This document shows positions 1-12,115 of a DNA stretch of 64,000 bases, piece after piece; positions within the stretch are counted from its first letter, which is position 1, and every line of letters begins with the position of its first letter. This stretch comes from Annona cherimola (Eukaryota > Streptophyta > Magnoliopsida > Magnoliales > Annonaceae). Made by a program: the position numbers and the translations under genes. The notes below the pieces were generated by a model. It made no database searches. It saw only the letters and a list, made by a program, of their open reading frames with translations, and was not told the DNA's origin. Location of the stretch: positions 89,239,641 through 89,303,640 of the forward strand of contig CM059973.1 in NCBI GenBank assembly GCA_030490835.1. The letters run 5' to 3'.

Positions 1-192
1 CTGCATTTGTCGGGATGCATTCCCCTAGATCATATGCTATCGCATTCCCCACACCAACCCCTCCGACTCCATGTGGATAGATTTCCTTTGCATCCGATCC
101 AAAGGCATATTCAACCTTATCCCCCATGCCTGTCTTTTTCGAGCCAAGTTCGATGGAAAATCTGCAGGCCGGGTCCCATATTCAAATATATA
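1..192 (-). other. open reading frame running off the left edge, unrecognised
   Basis: On the minus strand one frame is open from an upstream TGA near 192 to the window edge, about 60 codons. Its text includes a glycine/valine-rich stretch (HGVGGVGVGNAIAYDLGE). A CTGCAG at about 162-167 could act as a splice acceptor just inside it, so this might be a terminal exon fragment. I recognise no domain. An open frame of this length can arise by chance, so this is only a candidate partial exon; a retrotransposon fragment is equally possible. Confidence 0.15.
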
Positions 193-2028
193 ATATTCTT
201 GACTTAACGTAAAAACCTTCCACCTCTAACTAATTACTACCACAACTTTCTACATGCAAGAACGGATTGAAATATTCAAGCCTCATGATGCGTGCTCTGT
301 TCCGATAAATCAAATTTCGCTTTCACATATAGCCATCGAGCTACGTGTGCCCATTGGCATTTCCACGATAAACTATAGGAAGCTCGACGTGGGTCCTGAC
401 CGCCGAAATTGTTACTATCGCGTGAAAATTAAGGGAGAAAATAATGGGTGCTTCTGAATCGGCTGGACAAACGTCCCAAATCTGATTTCTTGGAGACGGA
501 TATGACTGTGATTATAATCGGCTATTTCATGCAAGTGAGCAGCAAAAGCAAACATGCATGTTGCCTGACTCTCATTTGGGGAGATTTATTTATTTATTTG
601 GATTTTGGAGTGGGGATTAGTAAATGCAACTCGCACGATGTCTTGGATCATTTAACATGATCAAGCCACAGTCTCATGGCGGGCAACACAATTGTCACCT
701 TGGAAACTTCGTTTCTGGGAATGGCATTGGTCACGCCCATGCATTCATGGGCATCAACAATGAAATCGATGAGAATTGTTACTGCTGGCAAAACTATGCA
801 TCAATATTGGCAAAGAAACTATTGAGCCTTTCGAACTAGCCTATCCAATTTGAGCCAATTTTCAAAACTTTGAATGTACGTTAATGCATGCGTATGAAGT
901 AGAATTTCTAATAAGACCCGTGTCGCTTCCGAAATTATTTCTAACAATTCTACCTTTTAATGCATATTAATTTTTTTTCTTTATTTTCCATTAGAAGTTG
1001 CTCTCATTTAGTGATGTAATTTTGGATCGCGCTATCATTCTCATGCACTCTATTAATTAAACAGCCCTAAAAAAAATCTCATCGTCTGTGTCAACTGGAT
1101 ACTTGTAATGTTGGCATCACACCAGCGCCTATAGTTTTACTCGCACATGGTTTGCTGAAACGAAGAATGTTCGATTTCATCATTGTCTTCGCAACCGTTT
1201 GCAGACGTCCGACTTAGGTCCGGTTTTATCATTTTCTCGCTGCGGTAATACCGTGAAACCGGAAGATCTGACCCTAAAAACTATAGAACCTGTCTGAGAA
1301 TAAAAATAAATATATGGTACAAGATTTTCTTGAAATTTGGGTGCTGAATTTTCTCAACAAAAATTAGGGTTGCTTTTGGTGAGTATGCCAAGCTATGATT
1401 GTGAACGCATCGTAGAAAATCCACTATCCTTATACATATATTTAGTTTAAGGTTAAAAAAAAGTAGTGTACCTTTAACAGGTAGATTAGTTTTAATAAAA
1501 TAAATATAATTATAAAATGATTGTATTGTGTGGTTTCGGTTTAAAATGATTTGAACCAATCGGGCCTGAAACTTTCATTTTAAAAAAAGAAATAAATACA
1601 AGCGGTTCAGTTTTGGTTTTTCCCTTTTTGTCTATTATATATCTATTCTTAGGCGCAAGCTACTCTAATGATCACTACATCAAAATTTATTTTTTAGAAA
1701 CAATTTTTTTGCAACAATTTGTTGTCAAAATGGTTGCAGACAGGAACAATGAAACGATAAACATCAACACCATCAGCAACACGCCATCAGCGGCCATTCT
1801 GTGAACAGATTTTGTTGCCAGAGATAAAACTCATAAAATGGACTCTTCTTGTGTTTTTTTCTTGCCTTGCTCTCCGACACGAAGCAGGCCTCGACAGACT
1901 GAATGCTTACATATGTCTGCTCTGATCCTCTTCGTTTACACAGATATATGTTTTCCTACTAGTTCACGCTCGACAAAGCAGTGTTCTGACTCTGATACCT
2001 GGGCACGCCAAAGGCCCGGCCATCCTTC
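193..2028. other. spacer, no gene recognised
   Basis: Mixed-composition DNA to about 850, then AT-rich. Short open frames occur on both strands, but none shows a domain, splice context or coding-like composition. I see no recognisable terminal repeats. Confidence 0.5.
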
Positions 2029-2071
2029 ATTTTTATTTATTTATTTATTTATTATTATTATTATTATTTTT
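2029..2071. repeat. compound (TTTA)n/(TTA)n microsatellite
   Basis: A run of TTTA tetramers passes directly into TTA trimers and a T run. Confidence 0.9.
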
Positions 2072-2099
2072 ACTCCTGTTCGAACAGCAGTCCATCTTT

Positions 2100-2345
2100 T
2101 CATGCATGATCAGTCCCACCTGAAGAGCAGGCCAATGATATTCGTGTACGGTTCACCTTTGCAGTGGGGCCCACCCGGTTGGCAAATGTGCGTGCTGCAT
2201 GGATGGAGAGTAGGACGCTAGACGGACCCGAAGGGGCTGCTGCCAAAACCTCCCCATCTCTCCTTGGCCTTCCCCCCGTTCCAAGGATATGAAGAAATGT
2301 GTTTGGTGAAGTTGGCGTTGAGTTCACGTGGTCAGTGGGCATGCC
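2100..2345. other. GC-richer island with a GTGGGGCCCACC motif
   Basis: A locally GC-richer stretch holding GTGGGGCCCACCCGG at about 2165. A very similar word recurs at about 5263. GTGGNCCC/GGNCCCAC cores are the known binding consensus of plant TCP factors. Whether this is a regulatory element or part of a dispersed repeat cannot be told here. Open frames on both strands look like compositional by-products. Confidence 0.3.
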
Positions 2346-2621
2346 TTTTACCCACCTTAACTAAGCTTATTCTCCTGCCGCGTTTGCTGTATGAAGATTA
2401 GTTGAGGGGATTATCTACCTTTGCATCCAAGAAGTGAGGTGGCCCCACAACCGTTAGCTTCAACGACTAGCTTCAAGGGGTAACTCTTCCCCGATGTCTG
2501 ATGCTCGTCCACCTTTCTAGCTAGATATAAATATATATATAAATACGTACTGCGTGGCTAACTCCACTCATCGCATCTAGCTGCACCCAACTTTCCGCGT
2601 GTCCTGGGCAAGGAGATCGAG

Positions 2622-2644
2622 TAGCTAGCTAGCTAGCTAGCTAG
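2622..2644. repeat. (TAGC)n microsatellite
   Basis: Nearly six tandem copies of TAGC. The unit contains AGCT, so the tract is self-complementary. Confidence 0.9.
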
Positions 2645-3590
2645 TTCTCTCTGGCTATCAGTTTGTTAGTTGTTACCAGCTGCTCACTTCCATGTCTTAC
2701 TTCCAAGTTCCAACCATCAACCCTTACTCTTAGGGACAAGACAGGAAACAGTGAAATGGACCATCTGATGCAGAAATAATACATAAAACAGTGTTTCTAT
2801 TGGGAGGCAACTAATTACATCATTTTACTCTATTTTTTGAACCTTATTTATTTACATGTCTTTAATCCTCCACTGTCCCAATACGTATTAATGAGTTCAT
2901 CATTTATTATCAATTTTCGAAGCCCTCCCAACTTCTAATCTTTAGGTCGGCTGCCATCTTAGCTTCAACATTTGGATGTCCACCAGTCAACGCATAAACA
3001 ATCATAGATTTTAGTCCCTTTTCTTCATTGAAGGAGTCTTTTTTCTTTTTGATGAAGAGGCAGAAATTTCATTGCAAAAAGCCGTCTTCATCGAACGAGT
3101 TGGCTGTTGAGGGAGTATCAAAGTCCTCCCCTGGCAAATTACACAGGCATCCATGCTTTTGGGCACTAGGCTCTATCATCGTATTAATTCCGAAAGAGAA
3201 ACAGAGGAGGGGTGGACTTAAGAATTAAGATGTTATCGGGATGGAGGATCCCTTGGACCCTACTTTTCTTAGATGACCAAAGTGCCCCGGGTTGGTTCGG
3301 GTGTGGTTGACTTCACTTCCCATGCACGTAAAGGCAGTCGACCGCTGTCTCTCACCTGGGAGGCAAAAGGGGTATTTGTTGCTTGCACGGAGACGCTGTC
3401 TTTGACGAGATACCACTCCAAATTACCCACAAAGACAACAAGACAACCTCCGATACGCATGAGTGACGGATGGTGTTTCTGTAAATCACACACTACCGAC
3501 TGCCACATTTTCCAGAGCGCGTCCCACCCATCCGCTCCGGCCACATTCGCCTCGAGAACGGCTTCGTTCCCACCGTCTCCATGGGTGCTC
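2645..3590. other. spacer, partly GC-richer (3230-3590), no gene recognised
   Basis: AT-rich to about 3020, then mixed. From 3230 to 3590 both strands carry overlapping open frames of about 90-115 codons with no recognisable domain, so I treat them as compositional. A CCCGGGTTGGTTCGGG stretch near 3287 resembles the subterminal repeats of the local hAT family, but no terminal repeat is present. Confidence 0.4.
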
Positions 3591-4016
3591 CTTCCAAAAA
3601 CTAATTTTTTAATTTTTTTTTAAAACTCTAACCACACATATTATCTAAAATATTATTTTGACGGCCCATAATTAAAATTAAAAATCAGATGTTATTGTGA
3701 CCTTAAATAGGTAAAAAATATAAAATTTAGCAAATAAAAATTAGTATACAATATTTTAGCAAAATAAAAAGGATTTTTTAGACTCATCTAAACCAAATAT
3801 ATGCATATAACGTTTCAGATCATACATATCTTATTTTGTATATTATTTAAAATCTAAAAATATATACAAAAAATAATATCCTCATGTCATAATTTTTAAT
3901 TATCACTAATATATTTGAATCGTTTTCATTACAAACAGTCAAAATTATTTTTAAAATAATACATGTGGTTAGATTTTTGAAACAAAATTAAAAAAAAAAT
4001 TAGTTTTTGAAAGAAG
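3591..4016. mobile_element. inverted-repeat (MITE-like) element, about 425 bp
   Basis: The left end reads CTTCCAAAAACTAATTTTTT and then AT-rich sequence with CTCTAACCACA. The right end reads TGTGGTTAGATTTTTGAAAC and then AATTAGTTTTTGAAAG. The ends are inverted complements over about 50 bp with small gaps. The interior is AT-rich without coding potential. No clear target duplication was found, so the outer boundaries are approximate. Confidence 0.6.
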
Positions 4017-4289
4017 TTTCCAATGAGATGGTAAGAACTCGAAGTTGTTTTCTAAGAGGAGGCCCCACCGCTACCGTGGACTGAGAAGACCATTATCTAC
4101 ACAGTGGGGCCAACTTACGGTTCGGATCGGCCCCTACGTGATGGATGGAGAGGCATTTCCTTTTGGGCTTTGGATGGGCGCGACGACGGTTTTGGAGTGC
4201 ACGCGCGAGGTGATCCCGATTTATTCCACCACTTTTTACTGATGAAATCTACCAAACTCAGAGGTTTGATTGGCGGGCATGATGTTGTG

Positions 4290-5222
4290 GCAGGCAGTAG
4301 GGGTGTAAATCGGGTCGGGTTGACTCGGGTTGGCACAAATACAACCCTAACCCACCTTGTAAAATCACAACCCAACCCTACTTTCAACCCTACTTTTCAC
4401 ATCTTAACCCAACCCTATTTCAACCCACCTCAAATCGGTTCGGTTCGGGTTAGAAATCGGGCTAATAGATTACACATGTTATCAATGCTAGTTAAAGTTT
4501 TGTTCACCTGAATTTCTAAAATAATAAAAATAATGATAATTATAAAAACAATAAGTACCAATAAAAGTTCTACATAGCTCAAAAGTGGATGATAAGTTTA
4601 GTAATTGATTCGTTTTTTTGTTTTTGTATTTTTGAGCAATCGATGTCTTCTGCAAGTCAAAAAGTGAAAGCTAAGTAAAATTATTACAGTAAATTATGCA
4701 AAATAGAAAAATGAATATTATAGTCTTACTTACCTTCTTAGTTGGCTTCCAATCAAAGCTACAAACATTTTAAGTTCTCAGTTGACCTGTTATGTTATTC
4801 TAAATCACCAATGCGAGCAAATATCTAAACAACCTATTTACGATGCAATATAACCAAATAATCCAAACACAATTTCACAACTAATTAACCAAATATATTT
4901 CCAAACCAAATAAATTCAAACAACATTTGACAACCAAATAGTCAAACAAATTTCCAAACTCAACACAATTTTATTTAAATATCTAAGCAATATGAATGAA
5001 ATACACTCTCATAAATATATGTAAATACATATCTTATGAAATCGGGTCGGGTCGGGTTGACCGACCCCTAACCCAACCCAACCCATTTTTAAAATCGGGT
5101 CGGGTTGAACCCATTTTTTAAAAATCAAAATTCCAAAACCTCAACCCAACCATGGTATAAATCGGTTCGGGTTGATGCGGGCTCGGGTCGAACCCAACCC
5201 TATTTACACCCCTAGCAGGCAG
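4290..5222. mobile_element. non-autonomous hAT element (4298-5214) with perfect 8-bp target duplication
   Basis: The element runs 4298-5214 (917 bp). Its termini are TAGGGGTGTAAAT and the exact complement ATTTACACCCCTA. It is flanked by GCAGGCAG at 4290-4297 and 5215-5222, a perfect 8-bp duplication as expected for the hAT superfamily. Inside both ends are arrays of GGGTCGGGTT/AACCCGACCC-type words, the usual place for transposase-binding subterminal repeats. There is no transposase frame. Relative to the element at 40153-44078 it lies in the opposite orientation and lacks the coding centre. The deletion joins the sequence ending CTTATGAAA (about 5042) to the other subterminal array, the same junction as in the copy at 29810. 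It was probably mobilised by a related complete copy (inference). Confidence 0.93.
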
Positions 5223-6060
5223 GGCGTTTTGATTTTCGGGAGAGTGGGGTGCAGTAATTCGGTGGGGCCCATCCGAGTGGCAAGCAGCTCAGCGGTTGAG
5301 TTAATACTATTTCCTCCTGGCTCTGCGGCATTTCTGACCGGTCAAAAACATCCTTAAATGGAGAGTCTCTCGCAGCATAGGAAATTCAAGATTCGCCTGA
5401 CCACACACCTGTCAACGTGGCTCGGATCTCGGTGATCGCGACCATTCGAAGGGTGGTGCCTGATGGTACAATCAGACCCGTGTAGTAAAGATAGTTTAAA
5501 AAGTGGATTGCTGCGGCACGTGTGGCTGTGGAATTAGCGTGAAAATTCTGGAGATGAGCCGTGGAACGTGTTGTTATTTGGGATCAAATAAAATCATTCG
5601 CATCAGTTTTTAATTTTTAAGTGGAACCACCTTCTCCAACAAAAAAAAAAAAAGTGGAACCACCTTCCCTCAAAAAGTTCACAGCCAAATTTTCTTTCTT
5701 TTTAAAAGCTATTTTAGCTAGTGATCCTATAAACAATTAAGATCTATAGTTTAAATTGTATTTTCTAGTATATAAACGGATTTGATTGGATATATGTATG
5801 AAAGAATTGAAGATATTAACATGTGTAAACTTGCTGTGATATGACGCACAACCGAAAGAGTTTCTAGGCACAGTGTGCATCTGGCGCATCGTAGCTGTAA
5901 GCCATGACTCAAGGGTGTTTTCGACCTTTGGGCGACCTGCGGTCAGCGCTTCGGTCGGCCCTGATTAGGCCCGATTTCCGTCCTCGGTCTTTGACTGAAT
6001 CTCCTCCGTTTACTACTCGGTCGTACACTTGCATCCACGTGACAATATCTAGGAAGCGTG
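5223..6060. other. spacer, no gene recognised
   Basis: A GC-richer 5220-5480 segment carries a second GTGGGGCCCATCCG motif (about 5263), followed by AT-rich DNA with an A-run at 5641-5653. No coding, RNA or mobile feature is supported. Confidence 0.4.
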
Positions 6061-6160
6061 AAGAGCGACGCTTTCATCCAAAAAAAAAAAGAGCGACGCT
6101 TTATTCTGGTATTCGAACCCGCGTGAGGCCGTGAGGGGCGACTCTTTCATCCAAAAAAAT
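6061..6160. repeat. short interspersed direct repeats (GCGACGCTTTCATCC-A run)
   Basis: Three degenerate copies of a word like GAGCGACGCTTTCATCC, two of them followed by an A run, occur in 100 bp, with a TATTCGAACCCGCG stretch between the second and third. The open frame across it is a by-product. Confidence 0.5.
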
Positions 6161-6199
6161 CTCAATACATAATTATCTTCCTTTTCTCTGTTTAAATAC

Positions 6200-6480
6200 T
6201 TTTTTTAATCTCGATAAAATATACTTTTTTTCCCATTTATGAGGTATTTGTTTACATTAAAAATTTATTAATCTCTGTAACTATTTTAATTTTTAATTAT
6301 TTCTTTTATTCTTAATATATAACTATTATATTTTCAATTATTTTTAAACAACTACTTATATATTTAATATATTATTTTAACTTTACTTTCTTTACTCATC
6401 ATCATCACCACTGTCTCTATCACATCATATTATTTTCTTTTATTTAAAAAACTTATCTTTCTTTAAATTTTTTTTATCTG
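6200..6480 (-). mobile_element. diverged MITE of the GGGTGTGTTTGG family
   Basis: The order of AT-rich words (AATTATTT.., CAACTAC.., TTTTAACTTTA.., TACTCATCAT.., ATCACATCAT) matches the minus orientation of the intact 291-bp MITEs at 54526 and 30364. Termini are not preserved, so this is an old, degraded copy. Confidence 0.45.
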
Positions 6481-7369
6481 CTTCATTGTACACAACCTAG
6501 TTCAATAATCACAACATTTTTTTTTATTATGAAAGTAACCACAGCACTTTTGAGAACTAGAATATTGAATTTAATTCGGCAAATAGCTAGTTTATATTTG
6601 TTGTTTAATTTCATTTCGTATCAACGCCAATTGCAACGAGGCCAGAATTTTCGATCTTTATCTGTTCATAGGTAACAAGCTTGAAGTTTTTGTGTAGTGC
6701 ATGAAGTCAATGGCTTATCCAGAGTAACAAATTCCATCAACTTTCGCGCTTTATCCCGTGTCCCTTTGTTTTTTTCGCTGGCCGTTTGGCTTCGACTTCA
6801 CTCCTCAACCGGCATCACGTGCGGGCGCAGAGTCACGACTTCGCCTACTCTTCCCCATTCTCGACGCACCCAACCATGCGAAATGCGTTTAAGCAACATC
6901 CTTCCCTTCTCTCTTATTATTATTATTATTATTTCTTCCGAATCCCGACAGTAATTATTTTTCAATGGCGAAAACGTAGGAGGGAATGAGAATGAGGAAT
7001 GAAGGAATATATATCATGTGTGTAAAAGAATACCGAGGCTGCTATTTTATTTATTCCTGAATACTTGGAATCTCCAAAATACCCTCGATGCTGGCACGTC
7101 CGCCCTCCTACGCAAATGCTTACTACGTTGGGTTTCTGCATCTTTTTGCTAATGCCGGCCGTTTGTCGGGTTGGCATGAACCCAGCCAGATCAGCGGCTA
7201 CAACAAATTTCCATGATTATTTACTAGTTTATTTTTAGCTACACCTATTCTCTATCATGTGCATTAAATCCAGGGAAAAAAAGAGGCGCAGCTATGTTTG
7301 GGTAAAGAAAATAAGAATATGATGGTCATGAGTTTTTTTTAATTGATATACTTATATACATCTCAATGT
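6481..7369. other. spacer, no gene recognised
   Basis: Contains a (TTA)n tract near 6915-6934 and a GC-richer stretch 6690-6900. Short open frames in several directions have no recognisable product. Confidence 0.4.
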
Positions 7370-7550
7370 TTTTTTACAATAAAGACATGAGATATTCTTA
7401 TAAATTGAACGAGACATAACTCCACCTAAAGATTTGAAGGAAATAAAAGCTCACAAAACTCTCCATCATAGTTGGGGAGAATCGAACCTGTGTCGTCTCT
7501 TATACAAGGCACAGACTCGTGCCAACAGGGACTAAGACTCCGCTGGCATG
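7370..7550 (-). mobile_element. possible tRNA-derived SINE
   Basis: Read on the minus strand, a box-A-like stretch (TTAGTCCCTGTTGGCACG) is followed some 40-50 bases later by a good box-B match (GGTTCGATTCTCC). The sequence continues to a T-rich end near 7370. This is the layout of the tRNA-derived head of plant SINEs. It does not fold as an intact tRNA by eye, and no target duplication was confirmed. Confidence 0.35.
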
Positions 7551-9010
7551 TTTGTCATAAGGTTGATAACCACGATATGTATACTTTTTAATCTTTTTGT
7601 TTAAATTCATGAATAGTGGCACTACAAATGTAAACTTTTGAGGCCTGTTTTAGGTTTTGGATAAATTATATCAAAAAGATGTTGTATGTCAAAGTTTTAA
7701 TAGGAACAAGGATAACCAAATATGTTTCATATTGCCCCATTTCACATGTTAAATTAGGATGGAAATTATTAATGTTTAAAATTATAGAAAATAAATATAA
7801 AAATTTACTAATTACAAATTTAATATAAAAACTAAATATATGTAGAACATATAAATGAAAAACTAAAAAAACTAAGAACACATATATGTAACGAGACTTA
7901 TGTGTAAGTTTATAATTACTTGTCATCCATTTATAAAAGGTACAAAATTAAAATTACCGTTTTTAAGTTACTAATAACAATTAAATATCAAATCAATTTC
8001 AAGAATAATTAAAAGTATAGTAACAATGCACTTTTCTAAAAGCAAACTTTATCCAAATTAAGCATAGCCTGTGTGAATAGTTAGAGATAATAAACGGGAG
8101 TTCTACTTCTATGCAACCCTGCATCAATGTAAAATGAGTTATTTTATGCTTTGTTTACATGTGAAGAGCCTGCTTGGCGTTGATAAAATATCCTAAATGT
8201 ATTTTTCAGACCTTAAATGCAAATTTATTGAAAATTTTATTTTACAAACATAGAAAATTTTTCGAAACAAAGAAATTGAAACCATTACAAAAAAAGTTCA
8301 GAATCAAAAGTGAACTCATATGGGTGTTTAGTTTTCAATAAGATTGCGAAAGTGGTCGAGAGTTGCAATGGGATAGAATTTCTCTAGGAAGTTACATAAA
8401 TGGTAGGAGTCCTTCAAGTAAATCCTTGGTCCTTGTGAGGATAATTTTATCTTCTTATATAGCGTTAAGATATGGTTGTTTCCATATCTTTTTGATGTTC
8501 GTGGCTGGGGAACGTGTGGTCATAATACTTATTCCCATAGCTCATGTAGTTGATGAATGGGAGGTAGAAAATAGAATATGGGCAAGAAAGTAGGGAGCCG
8601 CTGGCGCCTCCACCACATGTGATTACCACATTTTTCGATCAAATGAGGATTTATCTTCATATATTTTCAATATGTGAGGGATATAGTATGCACGAATTTA
8701 AATAGCTCTATACAGAGAATCTTAAATAGTCAAGTTGACAGAAATTTTTATAGCTGCATATGAGTATATGCATGCAAATTGCAAATTAGTGCATGCATGC
8801 AGCCAAAATATTGTCTACATTTAAGGACAGTGTGCATTTAAAAAGCACGTCTAAGCCAATTTTTCCCTAAAAAAAATCACATAATGCAACAAACCGCATT
8901 GAGAACTGCAAAAGTCTCAAACAAAAAGCGCGGAGAACCAGACCTTGATAATATCCTTTCAGGTGATCAAAAAATGCTTTTATACTTGTCTTTCTTAGTT
9001 TCTTGAAGGC
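7551..9010. other. AT-rich spacer, no gene recognised
   Basis: Strongly AT-rich DNA with no supported gene or terminal repeats. Short open frames are compositional. Confidence 0.5.
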
Positions 9011-9017
9011 CTTGTTG

Positions 9018-9046
9018 TTGAGTTTTTTTTTTTTTTTTTTTTTTTT
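9018..9046. repeat. poly(T) tract
   Basis: An almost pure T run of more than 25 bases. It could be a retroposed poly(A) tail on the minus strand, but no upstream body was recognised. Confidence 0.8.
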
Positions 9047-9639
9047 GTCTCCTTCGATGATCAATATTCCAGCCACATAAAGTAGAATCTTATGCTTGGT
9101 TTACTTAATTTCATCGGAGAAGTATGGTTTGAATGGCGTTATTTTTGTAAGTTATCGCATTTCGACACGAAAGTTACCAAACGTTCTTTGGTCCGATATG
9201 GACGAAGCTACAAGTCCACATTCCAATGTTCTAATTCTATCGAGCTATAGTTTAAAGTGTAGCCATCGAAGGAGAGCTTTTCTTCCGATAGCAAAAAATG
9301 GACTACCGAATGCTACTCCATTAATCGATTATTTTACTTTCTCGTTTGTCGTTTCTAATTGAGGGTGGCCACAACGCTTTTTTATCTATTTCTAATTCTC
9401 ATTTCCTTCCTAAACAAGTCACACCAGGTAACTCGCACCTCAAGCATCATTTTTCTGACTACGTAACTAAAATGTAAATCATTTATTCAGTAGTACACCA
9501 GGAGTACCACATTCCAAAAACGCACAATCTGGAAAATCATATGCCAACAAATTTTTAAAATTGTTAGAAAATCAAAAGCCGAAGTTGCGGAAGAAAGTAC
9601 AGTCTGGTGAGCTTTTCCGTTCCCAGCATTTGGGGAAAA

Positions 9640-10320
9640 AACTGACGAATATTACGTGATTGACGGTTCAGATTCAGACTGGGAGATGGAGGTTAGCTCA
9701 TTTGGAAGGGTGCAGGGGGAGGAATATAGGCATTGCAGGAAGGAAGACTATCAACAGGTATGAGAGCAAAGCGGGGCTCCGCACGTGCACGCTGGGGCTC
9801 GGAACTCCGAATTGGACGGCGCAGGCGGGTAGACTTGCCGTCACGACAAAGATGTCGATCGAGCCACATGCTCGGGCTCGGGGGCGCACGTTAGCCGGGG
9901 GGGCGCCGGCATTCTCGCCACGTGTGACCGCAGCGCGACACGCGTCGATCTTGGCCTCGTGCACCTGTCTGCCGGCTGGCATGCTCACCATCCATCCCTC
10001 CGTGGGGCCCGGCGGAGCACAAAGACCGTTTCCGAGAGGTGGGCTTTTGCGTGGCCCACCTTTTCAATCGCAACAGACCAACCAACCGTGGGATGGTGCC
10101 ATCACCCCCTCCTTGTCTTCTTCTTTCCCTTCCGTCACACAGTTGCTGTATGAGGATGGGGGAGAGAAAAAAGGTGGCTGTTCCAAAACACGCTGCTCTG
10201 GAGGTTGGATGATGATACGCAGCTGCCCCGGAAGCATGAAGCGTAATCCCATCCATGTATATTAACCACGAGAGTAGGCCGCACGAGATGAGAAGTGTTG
10301 TTGCAAGCAACCGTGATCGA
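9640..10320. other. GC-rich island, unexplained
   Basis: The highest-GC stretch of the left third. It contains CACGTG/ACGTG-type words (CCACGTGTGACC at about 9918) and GTGGGGCCC at about 10002. Overlapping open frames exist on both strands (up to about 200 codons), which is expected of GC-rich DNA with few stops. None has a recognisable domain. It could be an old promoter, a degraded gene or a repeat fragment. Confidence 0.3.
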
Positions 10321-10563
10321 TGAGCGCTGAACCTAATCCGATTTTGTTTTTATTCGGATTTATATGGGTGTACATATGTATAGCTTTCAGTTTCATTCCT
10401 CGTTCTCACGATACATCGCGAATCTTGTTTAGAGACGGATTTTTTTCCCTTGCATCATCTAACGTGCACAGCCTAGCAGCTTCTGAGGCGGCCCTTTTCC
10501 CAGAGTTTGAATGCTTCCATGCACAACGCCTTCATCTCAATAAATGCTCGTCTCTTCCGTGAT

Positions 10564-10590
10564 GTGGTGCGGTGCGGTGCGGTGGTCCAA
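10564..10590. repeat. (GTGCG)n minisatellite
   Basis: Four to five tandem copies of the pentamer GGTGC/GTGCG. Confidence 0.85.
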
Positions 10591-12115
10591 ATCATAAAAG
10601 ATCTGACTTTGCCCCTTCTAGCTCAAATACTTCATGAGGAATAAAAGCTCCAATCTATATAAGTTATTATCTTGATAGGAATTTCTCTTATGCTTCGACA
10701 AAATATCCTAATGAAAATTGGACTGCAACATTTATTGCTACAACAACCCAATGGTAACAAATGAACGGAGTAAAATGGTTGCTGCTTGTCCTTTTTCATT
10801 ATTTCATCTTGGAATAATATTTTAATATATTTTTTTTTTCTTATAACACAATGAATCATTGTAGCTAATCTTACAAATTTTTCTCAGTACATAAATAATA
10901 CCCATATCTGCGGCAAACGAAGACAACACTCCAGCATGGAAGACGATTGTGCTATATGCGTCGGCTCGGTACTAAGGACCTCTAACATTTCCATCAAAAA
11001 AGGACCTCTAACACCGAGGTCAAATATGAGCACGATTGCGCTATGTGTTTAGGCTTGAACCTACCTGTCTTGGATGCTATTAACTTGGTGTAGTGTTGTT
11101 CTGTGCGCTTAGGTGTATTTTTTTATATTTCTCATAAAATGTGGCACAAGTGTATTAAATAAAAGTACTAAAGTTTATAATTTTAGACATAAGTATATTT
11201 TTTTGAATTTTAAAAATAATAATTTTTTAGGTATTTAAATATTTCCCTCCCTCAAACTCTTAGTTTAAAATTAGAAAAATATATGCATATATATATATAT
11301 AAATTATAAAATTTAGCATGTTAACTAAATACATTTAAACTCATATTTTCATAAAAATAAAATAAAAGAATACGCTTGTGCATGTGAACTATCAAAAGTT
11401 CCTATTAACTCAAGTTAACAAAATCATTACTCTCTGTATAAATAAAAATAGATAGTGATTTAGTACTTATATAAGCATGGAAGTCTTTATGCTTGCCCTT
11501 GATTTTAAAATTTTTAATTATATTTTTAAATCTAAATAATTTTTCATGTTTAATACATCTTTTATAATGAAATGAAAACTAAATTTCACTGGAAACTTAT
11601 ACCACATAAATAATAATATCTTTTCAAAGCAAATATATAGCAATTAAAAGTTTTGAAAATATAGTATATAAAAGTTTCAATATATTTTTTTAAACCATAA
11701 ATAAATAGACATGGATAAACACGATAAATAGTTTAAATTTTAAAAAATTAAGAGCAGGCTTTCATGCTTATCTAAGTGTTGAAACATTATCTAATAAGAA
11801 TATACATTGTATTTTATATATTCATGTTGTCGTTGCAAGATGGCAGGGAGCGTGATCACACGGACGGTCCCGATTATTGAGACATCCATTCAGCTGATGT
11901 ATGGATCACATTGACATAGGTGACAAATGGTTTAATTGTCTTGTTACGTTTTTCTCTCTCCTGGCTGTTTGGATTTTGGGTTGCATGTCTCTTCGTTTTA
12001 CGGTTAGGTCAGCATGCATGGGCTCCTTCCGTCCATTCCTATTCCCATTCCCAGTCTCAGTCCCATTACCGGGACGTTTTTGTACTATTCTAGTGAGCGA
12101 AAGAAGAAAAGAACA

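Noticed and set aside
7475..7550. Intact tRNA gene
   Set aside because: Box-like words are present, but no complete cloverleaf with acceptor pairing is visible.
9660..10265. 201-codon open frame on the plus strand
   Set aside because: Overlapping frames of 62-139 codons exist on the opposite strand; no domain or splice context. It is explained by high GC.
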